Below are positions 23,598 through 35,150 of a stretch of 64,000 bases of DNA, piece by piece. Each line of letters begins with the position of its first letter. Within the stretch, counting starts at the first letter, position 1. The stretch covers positions 208,799 to 272,798 of the forward strand of contig PUQB01000146.1 of assembly GCA_003024785.1 (NCBI GenBank). Reading direction: 5' to 3'. The stretch is from Selaginella tamariscina (Eukaryota > Streptophyta > Lycopodiopsida > Selaginellales > Selaginellaceae). The position numbers were made by a program, and so were the translations under genes. Under the pieces are notes generated by a model. That model made no database searches, was not told where the DNA came from, and was given only the letters and a program-made list of their open reading frames with translations.

Positions 23598-23752
23598 AAC
23601 CCTGCTTATATACAGGAGTCTTCCTGCCATGTGGCATACATGCAACACGTGGCACTGACACATGGGGCCAGATCACCACCCATGTGTCACTACGCATGTG
23701 TGTATATACACATGCATTATATAGTATGTTACATAATATATAGTATCTTACA
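23598..23752 (-). repeat. Right (5') LTR of element A, partial
   Basis: Matches 19577-19733. The inner third of the LTR is not recognisable here. The outer border (ATCTTACA) is followed by minisatellite-like sequence. Confidence 0.75.
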
Positions 23753-24301
23753 ATCATAGTTTTATAATATTAATAGAAGATTCCAAAAATATCCATAATA
23801 AGGGGAGTTGTGGATAAGTTTATATATACATATAATAAGGGGAGTTATGGATAGTAATCATTTTATAGCACTAACAGAATATTGCAAAAATCTCTGAATG
23901 TACTAAGCTATTCCAACCACTCATATATAATATTAATTTTAAATACTAATGTACGAGGTAATGCATGTGCCTTTCTATGATTCATCTTGCTCACGTATGT
24001 TGTATAGAGTATATATGATATTAGCGTTGTACATACCTCTGAAATTTGTGCCTTTAAATATGCATGGTATAGAATATGCTAAAATATTTATAAATCATAT
24101 ATATAAGTATGGAGAGAGAGATTCAAGTTAGTTAACGTAAATTTACCATGTTTTATGTAAGTGTGCATAAATGTAATTAATAATTAACCTTTAAGCATCA
24201 AACAAATAATACTAAGAAAAAATATATATACATAAGCAAATACACACATATATATAATTTTTGCGGCAGTGTAGTGATCGCTAAATAGTGTGCGGGACAC
24301 G

Positions 24302-24376
<75 letters not shown>

Positions 24377-24460
24377 ATATGGTATTGGTAAAATGCGTGT
24401 ACACATTATATAAGCAGTATACGCAAACACGTCAATATAAATGGCATGTGTGTTAAGAGA
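23753..24460. other. Non-coding; minisatellite relic and duplicated flank
   Basis: 23758-23880 holds 'ataaggggagttatgg' units related to 63300-64000. 23900-24200 resembles 53320-53640, including a tRNA-Asn-like scrap (23904-23930, minus). 24230-24440 repeats 17390-17600, with (TG)n(AG)n at 24303-24374. No gene. Confidence 0.6.
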
Positions 24461-24467
24461 AGCTTAC

Positions 24468-24536
24468 CGTAGTTTTGGGTGGTGGAATGACGTAGCAGTC
24501 AAATAACATTAGATACGGTTCAGCGTTATACAACAT
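24468..24536 (-). CDS. Orphan exon with good donor
   Basis: Minus strand ATG at 24536 opens MLYNAEPYLMLFDCYV then IPPPKTT (23 codons) and ends at ACG|GTAAGC. The sequence is protein-like, with a Pro-rich end, but I do not recognise it and found no second exon. It could be a first exon or a piece of an internal exon. Confidence 0.3.
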
Positions 24537-24899
24537 TATACATGTTTTCATATATAGCAACCGGTTTTTTCCCAGCGCACATATGCATACACAAATAACA
24601 CACGTAATGTTCACACACAGTGTCACAGTGTGTTTGTGTGTGTGTGTTTATAATATTTCCGTAAACATTTTCGGAAGGTCACCTGTACATATATAGATAC
24701 ATGTATAAAGTCCATCCATATGTGTATAATATTGAAACTGTGACTGTATACAGATGTATCATAATAATGCCGAATAACAGCACTAATTGATTCACAAAAA
24801 TAATTCTTGATATAATATACTACGTATATGTCAATATCCATATTAAATCCTAGAGTATTCTCATACTTTAACATCTGATAGTGTTAATGATTTAATTAT

Positions 24900-25990
24900 C
24901 AAAAATTAATGAGTATGATTTTCTTAGTGAAATGGACATTGGTTTTGATGGGTGGAGGGGATAAAGTATAAAAAGCGTAGAGCTGACATATACACATACG
25001 CACAGATGTACATGTTGTGGATTTCATAATTATATTTATCATAAAATACAGATAAAATTAAATTTCTTTTTTTTATAAACTCTGTTGCAAATACAGATTT
25101 AGAAACTATTTTATCAATACATTAAATATTAAAAATGTGTATTGATTGGTCATTATATATATATAATATATATATATAACATAACTACTACAAGTATTTA
25201 TATAGTTGTTTTTTTTTTATTACATATCATCAATTTAGACATTAAAAATGACACGCAAAATGTATAATGTTTATACGAAAATAGCTGAATGTTGCTCGAT
25301 ACAGCAGTTTAAATCTTAAACCCTAACTGACATAAAACGCTCACATCTATAAAGCATAAGAATTGTTTACATATGATGTACCATAATATTATGCAGAATA
25401 TATGTACATTTATAAATGTGTATATCATGGAGTGTGTACATACACACACACTAAACTATACAAGGTTCACGCACACACAAGCCCCTTAAAAAACTTAAAC
25501 CTCTACTCCAAAGTTAATATGTTGAACCCTTGGGAGCAATTATAAATATAATATCTTATTTACTTTAAAACTGCTGTGATTATTTAATATATTAAAATAT
25601 TCTTTAAATATTGAATTTTAATAACTTAGAACTTATATTTCTTTATCTCATCTATCCGTACTTTATGATACGGTATAAGTTTACTTCTCTACACTCTTAA
25701 ATATATTAAACCTTAGCAAATAAGTATTATATAAATGTTCTACTGTACATCCTATACACTAGACTGTTCCACACTTTTGTTAATTAGTACAAAAATGAGT
25801 ATAATATGTCGTAGCTAAATTTGATTTGAATGTATTAAATGGCTATATAAATCATTTATTTATATTATTTAGTTATAAATCATGCATATAAAATTCAAAA
25901 CTGGAATATCATTTCTGCGACTTTTTTTGTGATAAAATTATATGACTACTTAGATAGTTAAAATAAATAAGAAGTTGTTATAAAATTAAA
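24900..25990 (+). repeat. Third copy of the arm-end block
   Basis: Same orientation as 48130-49200 and inverted relative to 1-1050. It begins with an amylase exon scrap (GGTTTTGATGGGTGG) and runs through the same TA-rich, 'aaaccctaactgac' and 'cccttgggagcaattataa' landmarks. At its right end, sequence shared with 49190-49230 (around 'gcatccggtgtgc') is followed by Gypsy element C here and by Gypsy element B there. No gene seen. Confidence 0.8.
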
Positions 25991-26100
25991 TGCACAAATT
26001 TTCTTTATCATAAAAAGGTTTAAAAATGGATTTATTTAGCATCCGGTGTGCATTTGGAACCAAAATATAAACTGCAACATTTAATATTAATAAGGAGTAT

Positions 26101-26298
26101 TATAAAGTAATTACAGAGGTTAATTATGATATTTCTAAAAGTTATTAAAGATATTTATGATGTAATTAAATTTTTTACAAGATAATCCAAATATAATTAG
26201 AATATACCTTTTTTTATATATATATATAAACCCTGACCTTGAATACAAAGAATATCTGAATTTCCTGTTTTTTTGTGTTATGTTTTAAGGTTTTCACA
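26101..26298 (+). repeat. 5' LTR of element C
   Basis: Aligns with 30520-30725 through 'agttattaaagatatttatg', 'gataatccaaatataa' and 'ttgaatacaaagaatatctg'; ends TTTTCACA. Confidence 0.75.
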
Positions 26299-29200
26299 CT
26301 AGTGGAGATGCTGAATAATTTGTGAGATAAGTTCCTTTTGATCTTCTTTATTTTATTTTTTTTCAATTTTCTTCTTTTCTTTTCTTTTTTTTCAATTTCT
26401 TTTTTTCTTTTCTTGTTTCTTTTCATATCATTATTATGAAGTAGTAACTTTTGGAATAATTAATTCACATCGTACATTAATATGATTAACTCATTCAATG
26501 TTTACAAGTTCAAGTTCTAATTCCTCCTCCTCCTCAATGAAACCCATATGTATGGCCTCAACTTTTTTAAGGTGCTTCGGGTGCAGATGTTCACCATTGG
26601 TTGGCTCATTTTATAAATATTACCACATATCATGGGTGGACAGTCACACATTGCATTCATGAGTTTCCAATGTGTCTTTTAGATATTGCTCTCCAGTGGT
26701 ATAATAATCATCCACCACCAACAGGTTTACTCATGGATGCACAATGCTGGTTCACTCTTCAAGCGGAGTTTAAATTAACTTTTGAGAAAATAAAAGATTT
26801 TGACAATACATTTTAATAGCTTCATAGTTTGAAATAAGCATCAAATGAGTCTTGCTATGCAGTTTACTATTAAATTTTGTAATCTCTTGATGCAGGCTGA
26901 TCCCACCATGTCTGAGAGTAGCAAATTAGGGATATTATGGCCTGCTTTCGACTAGATCTTGTCTGTTATGTTCGAGCACTAGGTCCTGTCACTCTAGAAG
27001 AGGGTTTCACTCATGCATAACGTTTTTGAAGCAACTTTAAGAGTATAATTACTTATTTCAAAGGCCATCACTCTTCCAACCTTCAATGCTCATGTTGGAC
27101 GGAGGTGGAAGCTAATCACATTAATGGTGATGTTCGTGGTCAAGGACAAGGACGACGGCAATTGTCTTGTTGGGCTTATGGTGTACTTGGTTACACTTAT
27201 TAACATTGTTGACAATTTCACAATTGGTGACCACCATATCTAGGTTGGCAAGGTCAAAATCGACAGGTTGTTGTTGTGGATGTTACTCTCGTGGAGTAGA
27301 AAATGAATAAGTGTGTTGGGTACAAAGGCACCTAACACCTTTTTTTCATGTCTTAGCCATTCATTTTTTTTTTCTTTTTCACCTCAAGCTTTGCAAACTC
27401 CTTGCAAAGGGTTATCTTCATTTACATTACAAGGTTTCATACATAGTACCCCTATAACTATTCTTATTAATACAAGTTCTAATATTTCTTCAATTTTTAT
27501 TAACGTGGTTATTCATTATGCTTTAACAACGGTGCCAAGGAAGGAAGTTTTACATATTTTATATGGTAATGGATGTACTCGAGCTGCTTCCTCTACACTT
27601 GCTCAAGTACCTTTGTAGTTTTGGGACTTATGCAGACGAGTTGCAACTCCATGTATTCTCACACCAAATTTTTGACATTATTTTTGGGTGTACTTGGTTG
27701 GATGCATGTAAGGCAAGTTGCCAAATTGGGCCTTGGCGTTGATACTTCTAGGTCATTCACTTTTTCCTTTCGAGAATTCCTTTCAAGCGGTGTAGAGAAA
27801 TTTTGTCAAGTGCCATCATGCATGAACCAGATGTTTAAACAATTATGTCCTCGATGTTAAGAAACTTTGAAGATATGCAGGTGGCAACTGAACCAACTTC
27901 TTCTCAACAAGAGTTTCAGGTACAATAATTATTAAAGAAATATTTAAATCTTTTCTCTATAGATATCACCCCTACTACTAAGGTTCGAACATAACACCAC
28001 ATTCGAACATGGATGCTTTACCTTTTAAAACTGTTATGCGAAGGCAATCTCTAAAAGAATTGACCATCATACGAAAATGTGTGTTAGAGTTGTTAGAGAA
28101 GAAGTTGGCTCGCCGTTCTTTCAATTCATGAGCATTAGAGCCCCATTTGGTGAATAAACCTAATGGATCTAAGCAGTTCATGATGGACTACTGTCCCCTA
28201 AATGCTGTTACAAAACCAGATAGCTATTTCTTGCTAAACACACAAGATTTGTTAGATCAATTGGGTAAGAGTTGTTGATTTACTAAATTGATCTTGCTTT
28301 AGGTTACCTATAGCTCATGAAGATATTCCCAAAACAACATTCCAAACTTTTTTTGGTTTATATGAGTTCCTTGTTATGCCTTTTGGTCTAGTATCTACTT
28401 CTGCCACAATTCAACACATGATGGATGAAGTTTTTAATGATGAGTTTCTAGAGATAGTTGCAAAGTACTTCAATGACATTCTGGTTTATATTCAAGGATC
28501 TTGGAAAGATCATCTTAAGAAAGTAGCCTCATGTGTTTGAACAGTATAGGCTCAAGTTGAAGAAGCCAAGCATGTTTTCAGCACAGTTGAAATAACGTAT
28601 TTGGGGTACGTGATTTCTCATGAGGGGCTGCATGTGGATCCATCCAAGGTGGAGGCTGTGGTGAAATTTTCTTGTCCAACAAATGTACAGTCTTTATAGC
28701 AGTTTCTTGGTAAGGTCACATATTTAGGACATTCTATACCTCGTTTGGCTGATGTCAATGCTCATTTGCGCATGAGGATATTCCTTTTGTGTGACTGACA
28801 ATGTGAAGATTCTTTTTGTAAGCTATAGAAGTATTTAACGTCCCTTCGGTGCTTCATTATTTGGATTTTTCTTGTTTATATTATGAACGGATGCTTCTGC
28901 CATAGGTATTGGTGGAATCGTAATGTAAACTGAGGTATGTGATGAGTCCATTCAACATCTTATTGCATATGTGAGTAGGGCATTGCAAGGCCCTGAACAC
29001 AACTATTGTGCCTCATATCTTGAGTGTTTAACTGCAATGTGGGCCTTTGAACGTTTTCATGTGTATCTCCATGGGATACACTTTTGGAGTGTGATCATGC
29101 AGTTGTTTCTACCTTACTGAAGAACAAGAAGTTGCTCAAACAGTCTGCCAGATGGGCACTTCAGCTTTAGATGTATGACTTTGAGGTCAAACATCGTCTT

Positions 29201-30519
29201 GGGGATAATTATGAGATCTGATTGCTTAGCCATAACTGGACAAGGAGCCTTAGAAAGAGCATCAGCATCCACCATATTATCATCTCTCACAGAGGTCTCA
29301 AGGGTTCAGGAAACAAATGCTTGGATTTAACCTATTTGTTTGGCACTAACCAATCCTTTTCAACCGTTCAACTCTCATTTCTCTTCATTTATGACATAAT
29401 TTTGCATATATGACAATGTAGTTTATTTTATTGGCACAAATGTTACGACTTCATTACGCTTGGAAATTCCAACCAATTTTGTTTCTAGGTATTTTGTAGC
29501 ATATCATGATTCACCTCTTTTTTGTGGACATTTTAGTTATTAAAATTTTTTGAATAGCTTACAACATTTTTTTTACTGGCCAAATATGCAATGAGATGTG
29601 ATCCAGTATGTACAAAGTTGTTTATTATGTCAAACTCAGAACTTCTCATTGTCAATTGGTGCTTTAGAATTTATACATGTGGAACGACCATTTGAACTTG
29701 TAACATAGGATTTAATTGGTCATTTCCCACCTTTCGTTATAGGCAACCAATATGTTATGGTTTTAACAAATTATCTGACATGTTGGTGGAGGTTGGAGTT
29801 TTACCATATGCCATGGCTCATAGTGTTGCTAATTTTCTAGTCACTTAAATAATTTTGTGCCATTCATGTCTAAAATGGATTTTATTAAATAATAAACATG
29901 TCTTTATTGCTGAAGTTTTAAAGATTCTTACTTCACGGATGGGAATTCAATAATCTTTCACGTCTCCCTTTCATCCACAAATAGATGGGTTAATCGAGCA
30001 TTTGAATTGGACTTTTAAAGCTATGATTTTAAGTATGTAAATCCTATTTAGAATGATTCGGATTGGTATTTGCGATACTTACAACATTGGTATTTACAGT
30101 TCCATTGGCATGTTTTCATTCAAAGCATTGTATGGACAAAACACTCGAATGCCTCTAGAAGTTGGTTTGGTTTCTCACAAACTTAAGTATGCTGAAGCTT
30201 AATTTTGGGCGACTTATTTAGATCGACCTCTTTTTTACTACATGCTACCTTAGCAGAACATTTGGGTCGAGCACAAGTTCAACAACAATAAAATTATAAT
30301 TCTCGTCATCAACCACTTCCTCAATTTGTTATTAATTGTTCTTGTGCATTTTCCAAAACTTCATAAAAAAAGACTCACTCCAAGTTTCTTACAGAAATGA
30401 CTTGGTCCTTATAAGATTCTTTATCAAGTTGGCCCCAAGTTTACCATGTACAATATGTTGAGTCTCAAGAAGCACCTTTGGTTGCTTATGTTTTATGATT
30501 GAAATTTTTTGAGGGATAA

Positions 30520-30725
30520 TGTAAGGTAACTATAAAGATTAACCATGGTATATTCTAGAAGTTATTAGAGATATTTATGGTGTGGGCTAAATCCTTTATA
30601 GGATAGTCCAAATATAGTTAGAATATACCTTTTCCTTTGTATATATAAACCTAATCTTGAATACAAAGGATATCTGAGTTTCCTGTCTTTTACATTTTAG
30701 TATGTTGTGTCTCACTGTTCTCACA
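30520..30725 (+). repeat. 3' LTR of element C
   Basis: Starts TGTAAGGTAAC after the purine tract and ends GTTCTCACA. Confidence 0.8.
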
Positions 30726-30729
30726 GTAT

Positions 30730-31440
30730 TAAATTTAGTAAAATATTTTTTAATTTAATATCAAATTAAATTAATTGTACTTCATGGAGAGCCTGTTTTA
30801 ACTTGCTTTATTTGAATATAAATTAATGTTTTTATAAGATTTATAATGTGTGTTTATCATCAATGATCATCCTAAATCCTATTAATAACCATTTTAAATT
30901 GTAATCAGTGTGTTTTAATACTCATAAATAGCCATTGTAACTTTTATCCAACGGCCATATTAAATTATAAACCTATATTACCCAATGGAACAACCACCCT
31001 AGATCCTAGACCCACATAACCCTATCTACAATTAATATCCTATATATACATATATATATAATAATATTTAAGTAAATCAAAAAATATTAAACATTAATGA
31101 AAAGCATATTAATGAAAAAACATTAATATATATATAAAAACCATGTGTGTGTGTAAGAGAAATATATGTATGCTAATTTATTATATAAATAAACATGCCA
31201 TGAAGGAGGATGGAAGGGACTCAAATGAGAGTGAATAGAGACTTGCAACTCAAAGTGCAAGGATCATTAATTGAAGAAGTAAAAATCAATTTGGAAGAAG
31301 CAAAAATAAAAAAAGTAACGAGAGGCCAAATTAGAAAACAAAGAAAAATATCAAAGAAACAATGAGCGAACTGTACTACAATCGAGGAGAACCAACAAAA
31401 GAGGCTCAAAGCCAAAAACAAGACAAAAGAACATCATGCT
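30730..31440. other. No gene seen
   Basis: AT-rich sequence with TA microsatellite near 31040-31070. Not shared with the other repeat blocks. Confidence 0.5.
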
Positions 31441-32660
31441 AAGGTGAGACCGAGGACAAATGACAAGAAAGGTTGACATCCTAAACATAAGCCAAGTAGG
31501 ACAAAAGGCTATAGGTATATGAAGGTGAAACCAAAGACAAATGACGAGAGAGACTAGTATCCCAAGCACAAGCCAAGAGGAATAAGTGGCTGTAGGTACA
31601 TAAAGATGAAATCGATGATGAATTACAAGAGAGGTTGACATCTCAGGCACAAGCCAAGAGGGACGCATGTCATAGCTTTTACTATGACTTCTATTTTTAT
31701 TTTGGAGTTGATTGTTGTTACCTATTGAATTATGTGACGAATCATAGATGTAATAAAAAATAACCCTTCTTCGCACACTCGGGTAGTTGGTCGCACTTAA
31801 GTGTTTAAGGTAGTTTGATCGATTGTCATTAAATACCTCAAAAAATTCTAAGCAAAGGTAATACTTACCTTTTAAAAAACTCTTTCTCTGGTTAGGTTTT
31901 TGTAGTTTTATACTTGACTCTGGCAAGTTCGACATGTCGGCATGGGTTAAGAACACCCCTAGGGTTCCCCCTTGGGTAGGAGATAGAAATAGGTCCCAAC
32001 ATCTAAATATAAACATTAAGGGTTGACATTTTGTGCTAGCCCACTTACTCAAAATAAAAAAGATGGGGGGGCTCCATCACATAATTATATGTAGTGAGAG
32101 TTTCTAAGTTCAAAAGAGAGCTCGTTATTTTCTTACTGGTGCAAGCTAAGTTTGTATCATCAAGACATAACCATTTATTGTGTCGCCTCAATTTCCAAAT
32201 GATAAGAATATGCCCCACTTTTGGGTTAGCCTACCCTTAACGCTGGTAAGATTATGCCCTTATCACTGGGAATATTGCATTCAAGGAGTTAACTAACTCT
32301 TTTTATCTAAAAACCCACTCCTAAGCTTAGAAGGCATTGCCTGTCATAGTTTTTATTATGACTCCTCTTTACTTTGGATGTTGACTGTTGTTACCTATCG
32401 AGTCCGTTGACAGACCCGTTGCTAGTCGACACATCCAAGGTGAGTAATATTCATTGATATAGCCAACTAAGAATGTGAGTTCCTAAGATACATGTTTCCA
32501 ACATGAGTTACTTTATTAAATTTCGTGGGGTTTTAAAAGATGATTTTCAGGGTTAGCAAGCCACATCTATGACATCAGGTCAAAACTCTGACACTACAGG
32601 TACATAAAAGTGAGATCAAGGATGAATGATGGGAGAGGTTGGTCAAACATCCACAACAAA
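31441..32660. repeat. Unclassified repeat tract with about 80-bp tandem units
   Basis: 31441-31660 holds three units of about 80 bp ('aaggtgaRacc', 'caagccaagagg', 'ataggtatatga'); a fourth diverged unit lies at 32600-32660. A separate word pair, 'tgtcatagYttttaYtatgact' with 'tgttacctatYgar', occurs at 31679 and 32342. The composition is less AT-rich than the surroundings and it is absent from the other blocks. It may be a non-autonomous retroelement, but no LTR borders or coding domain were found. The long minus-strand ORF across it (31351-32052) is judged chance. Confidence 0.5.
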
Positions 32661-33371
32661 AACAAAGTAGGAAGGCCAATGCTCTGACATATAGGGTAGC
32701 AAGAAGTACTATTCCAAGAGAGGTTGTGACTCACCAATGTGGATCATTTAACAAAGAGTGCATCCATTATGGAGCATTGAAGCCTAGCATTTTCAATGAC
32801 TATTTCTAAGTCTAAAAGACAATCTTTAGAGACAACTAGTATTTACTTATCAAACAACTCTACGTTGCACTTTCAGTGTGCACATTAAAATATGGAATTA
32901 AAATTATAATTCAAGACACTCTAATGCAAGGAGATCTACTAAAAGACTATACAAAATTTACTCATATTGTGTACAAGGATATCTTAAATTAAATTTTTAT
33001 ATATAATAAAGTTTACTTTGGTTCAAAAAAATTGGTCAGACCCACTAACGAAGGGCATGTGTATTAGAAAATATTTATATATTTTTATAGAATCTATAAA
33101 TATGCGTTCTAATAAATATAATCATTTTTCTTCATGAAATTCATGAAATTCACTACATATATACGTATATATCTAGCTCTAAATTCCTATATATGCATTT
33201 ATATTGTTATTATTATGTACCCACACACACATAATAACATGTCTAATACAATACAATTAAAATTCTAACTATATTGTATTAATGATCATCAGTTTCTTAT
33301 TAAAAAATGCTAAACTTCAAAAGATAAGCAGTTTTTTTTCCCTAAAAGTCTTTAACCTTTATTAAAAACTA
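32660..33371. other. No gene; 3' flank of the amylase pseudogene
   Basis: Downstream side of the minus-strand amylase stop at 33372. AT-rich, with no recognisable coding sequence. Confidence 0.5.
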
Positions 33372-34007
33372 TCAATTTTTCTCCCACACACAATACTCAT
33401 GTCCGAGTGCAGCAATGTTAAACTCATCTAAAGTCGGTGCTAAATCTCCAATATCAAACCTCGGCCCCATTTTAACCACAACCTTGTCGTCTATAGATGC
33501 AACGTACACATCTCCTTCCGCTGCGAGTATGTTTACTTTGCTATTCACTTTTATCTGCTTTCGCTTTCTCACACTCAATAGTTTATCTATTTCCTTCCAG
33601 TGTAGTAAACCAGTGTAGTAATGATCATAAAACTGGTTTACAAATACATATAATCAATATATACTCGCGTATATCAACACACACACACTGTGTTGTGTGT
33701 AGTAATGTATATATTATGACTTACGATGCATGGGAGGCCAGGGTGAGTGAGAATGTACATATATCCAAGTATAACTTTGTCATCCGAGAAAGGCCAATGC
33801 TTCTGTGTAGAGCCAGTATAGTGATTGTCGACAAACGTGACCGCTTTTTCCGGCCAATATCCGGTGGTTTGTTGTTCGAGTCTCTCAACCTCCAGTATTC
33901 CCCTTTTACTGCTTCCTGTAATATTCCCTTGGTTGTAAAGTCAAACGCCGTTGACCTCTTTCCTGAAACCATACACACACATTACATACATATATAGCGT
34001 GTGTATG

Positions 34008-34215
34008 TGTTACGACCCATATAACGAATCAAAGAATATTCCCTTAAAAGGTATAAGCTAGAATATTCCTAAAGAGCTATACCTAGATCTAGAGAATTAA
34101 GGGCACACTAATATGGGAAGCCTTTTGGAGAGCAGCGTGTGGAGACTACAGACAGTTCGGGGGAGGTCGGGTGGTTTTATGAGGGTCTCTAGTTTGTACG
34201 TAGTGGTTCCTAACA
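34008..34215 (+). repeat. 5' LTR of element D
   Basis: TG...CA borders. The first about 107 bp match 37586-37697. The left flank is an amylase intron. Confidence 0.8.
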
Positions 34216-34589
34216 ATTGATATCGGAGCAAGGTTCGAAATGAGTGCATGGTGGAAGGAGAGGATAATACCACCTGTGTGGAGATGTTGGACACTGAAAG
34301 GCAAATTGTCCAAGAAAGGGTTTCATTGGTGGCAAGGACAAGTAGATGCCTAAGAAGCTTCAGGAGATGGAGCGTGGAGAGGAGCACAAAGGAGACTTCT
34401 TTAAACTATAAGGTAAATTTCTATTTGTTCTTGCTCAACAGGTAAACTGCATGGCACGGGAGGAGCCACACACATGTGCTATTGTGGTGGAGGGACGACT
34501 TGGTGAGCGTCTAGTGCGAGTCCTTGTGAATAGCATGAGTAGCGATAACTTTGTGTTAACAAAGTTAGTGGAGTAGTGCAGCTTGCCCA

Positions 34590-35150
34590 CAAAGACTGTG
34601 CCTCAATACGAATTTGAAGGCTCAGCTATCACACAGAGCTATAGTGCTTGTGTGGAGGATTATAGCTGGAGGTTGGCAAAACCCAACTGGTGGAGTTGCT
34701 CGAAGACTATACCTCAATACAAGATTGAGGGCTCAGCTATCACACAAAGCTACAGTGCTTGTGTGGAGGAGTTACAGCTGTAGGTTGGCAAAACCCAGCT
34801 GGTGGAGCTGCACGAAGATTGTGCCTCAATACGAGATTGAGGGCTCAACTATCACACAGAGCTACAGTGCTTGTGTGAAGGAGTTATAGCTGGAGGTTGG
34901 CAAAACCCAGTTGGTGGAGCTGCACGAAGACTATACCTCAATATGAGATTGAGGGCTCAGCTATCACACAAAGCTATAGTGCTTGTGTGGAGGAGTTACA
35001 GCTGTAGGTTGGCAAAACCCAGCTGGTGGAGTTGCACGAAGACTGTGCCTCAATACGAGATTGAGGGCTCAGTTGTCACATAGAGCTAAATTGTTTGTGT
35101 GGAGGAGTTACAGCTAGAGGTTGGCAAAACCCAGCTGGTGGAGACTTTCT
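34590..35150 (+). repeat. Five tandem units of about 111 bp inside element D
   Basis: Units begin near 34590, 34702, 34813, 34924 and 35036, each with 'cctcaatacgagattgaggg', 'tatcacacagagctacagtg' and 'ggttggcaaaacccagctgg'. A period of 111 bp is 37 codons, so the expansion keeps a reading frame (VPQYEIEGSAITQSYSACVE). It lies between the protease-like remnant and the reverse transcriptase. Confidence 0.85.

Larger units (their letters stand above)
19529..23752 (-). mobile_element. Ty3/Gypsy LTR element A, broken
   Basis: Read on the minus strand, the order is LTR, gag, reverse transcriptase, RNase H, integrase, LTR, which is the Ty3/Gypsy order. Parts: gag with a CCHC-type knuckle about 22560-23510; reverse transcriptase about 21560-22260 (FIDDVLI at the active site); RNase H about 21040-21480; integrase zinc region about 20770-21000, core about 20357-20720, C-terminal part about 19985-20340. 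A purine-rich tract adjoins the left LTR at 19734. The protease region present in element B is absent. LTRs differ by roughly a tenth of their positions by eye, so the insertion is not recent. The coding part has several breaks, and antisense ORFs over it are shadows. Closest relative in the window: element B. Confidence 0.9.
26101..30725 (+). mobile_element. Ty3/Gypsy LTR element C, old and broken
   Basis: Plus strand. LTRs at 26101-26298 and 30520-30725. A purine-rich tract (GAGGGATAA) precedes the right LTR. Parts: gag remnant about 26580-26820, related to the gag of A and B; reverse transcriptase about 28130-28540 (VMPFGL region readable); RNase H about 28870-29190; integrase about 29540-30010 with a C-terminal part to about 30480. 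LTRs differ strongly (roughly a fifth of positions by eye) and the coding part has many breaks, so it is an old copy. AGTAT on both sides may be the target duplication. It lies beside the 24900-25990 repeat block. Confidence 0.85.

Noticed and set aside
26214-26426. Lys-rich 70-codon ORF
   Set aside because: It comes from a T-rich low-complexity stretch at the edge of the element C LTR.
31351-32052. 233-codon minus-strand ORF
   Set aside because: It crosses non-coding tandem units, has no recognisable domain and its repeats are not codon-phased consistently; it is probably chance.
33497-33997. 166-codon plus-strand ORF
   Set aside because: Antisense to amylase exons 6 and 7.
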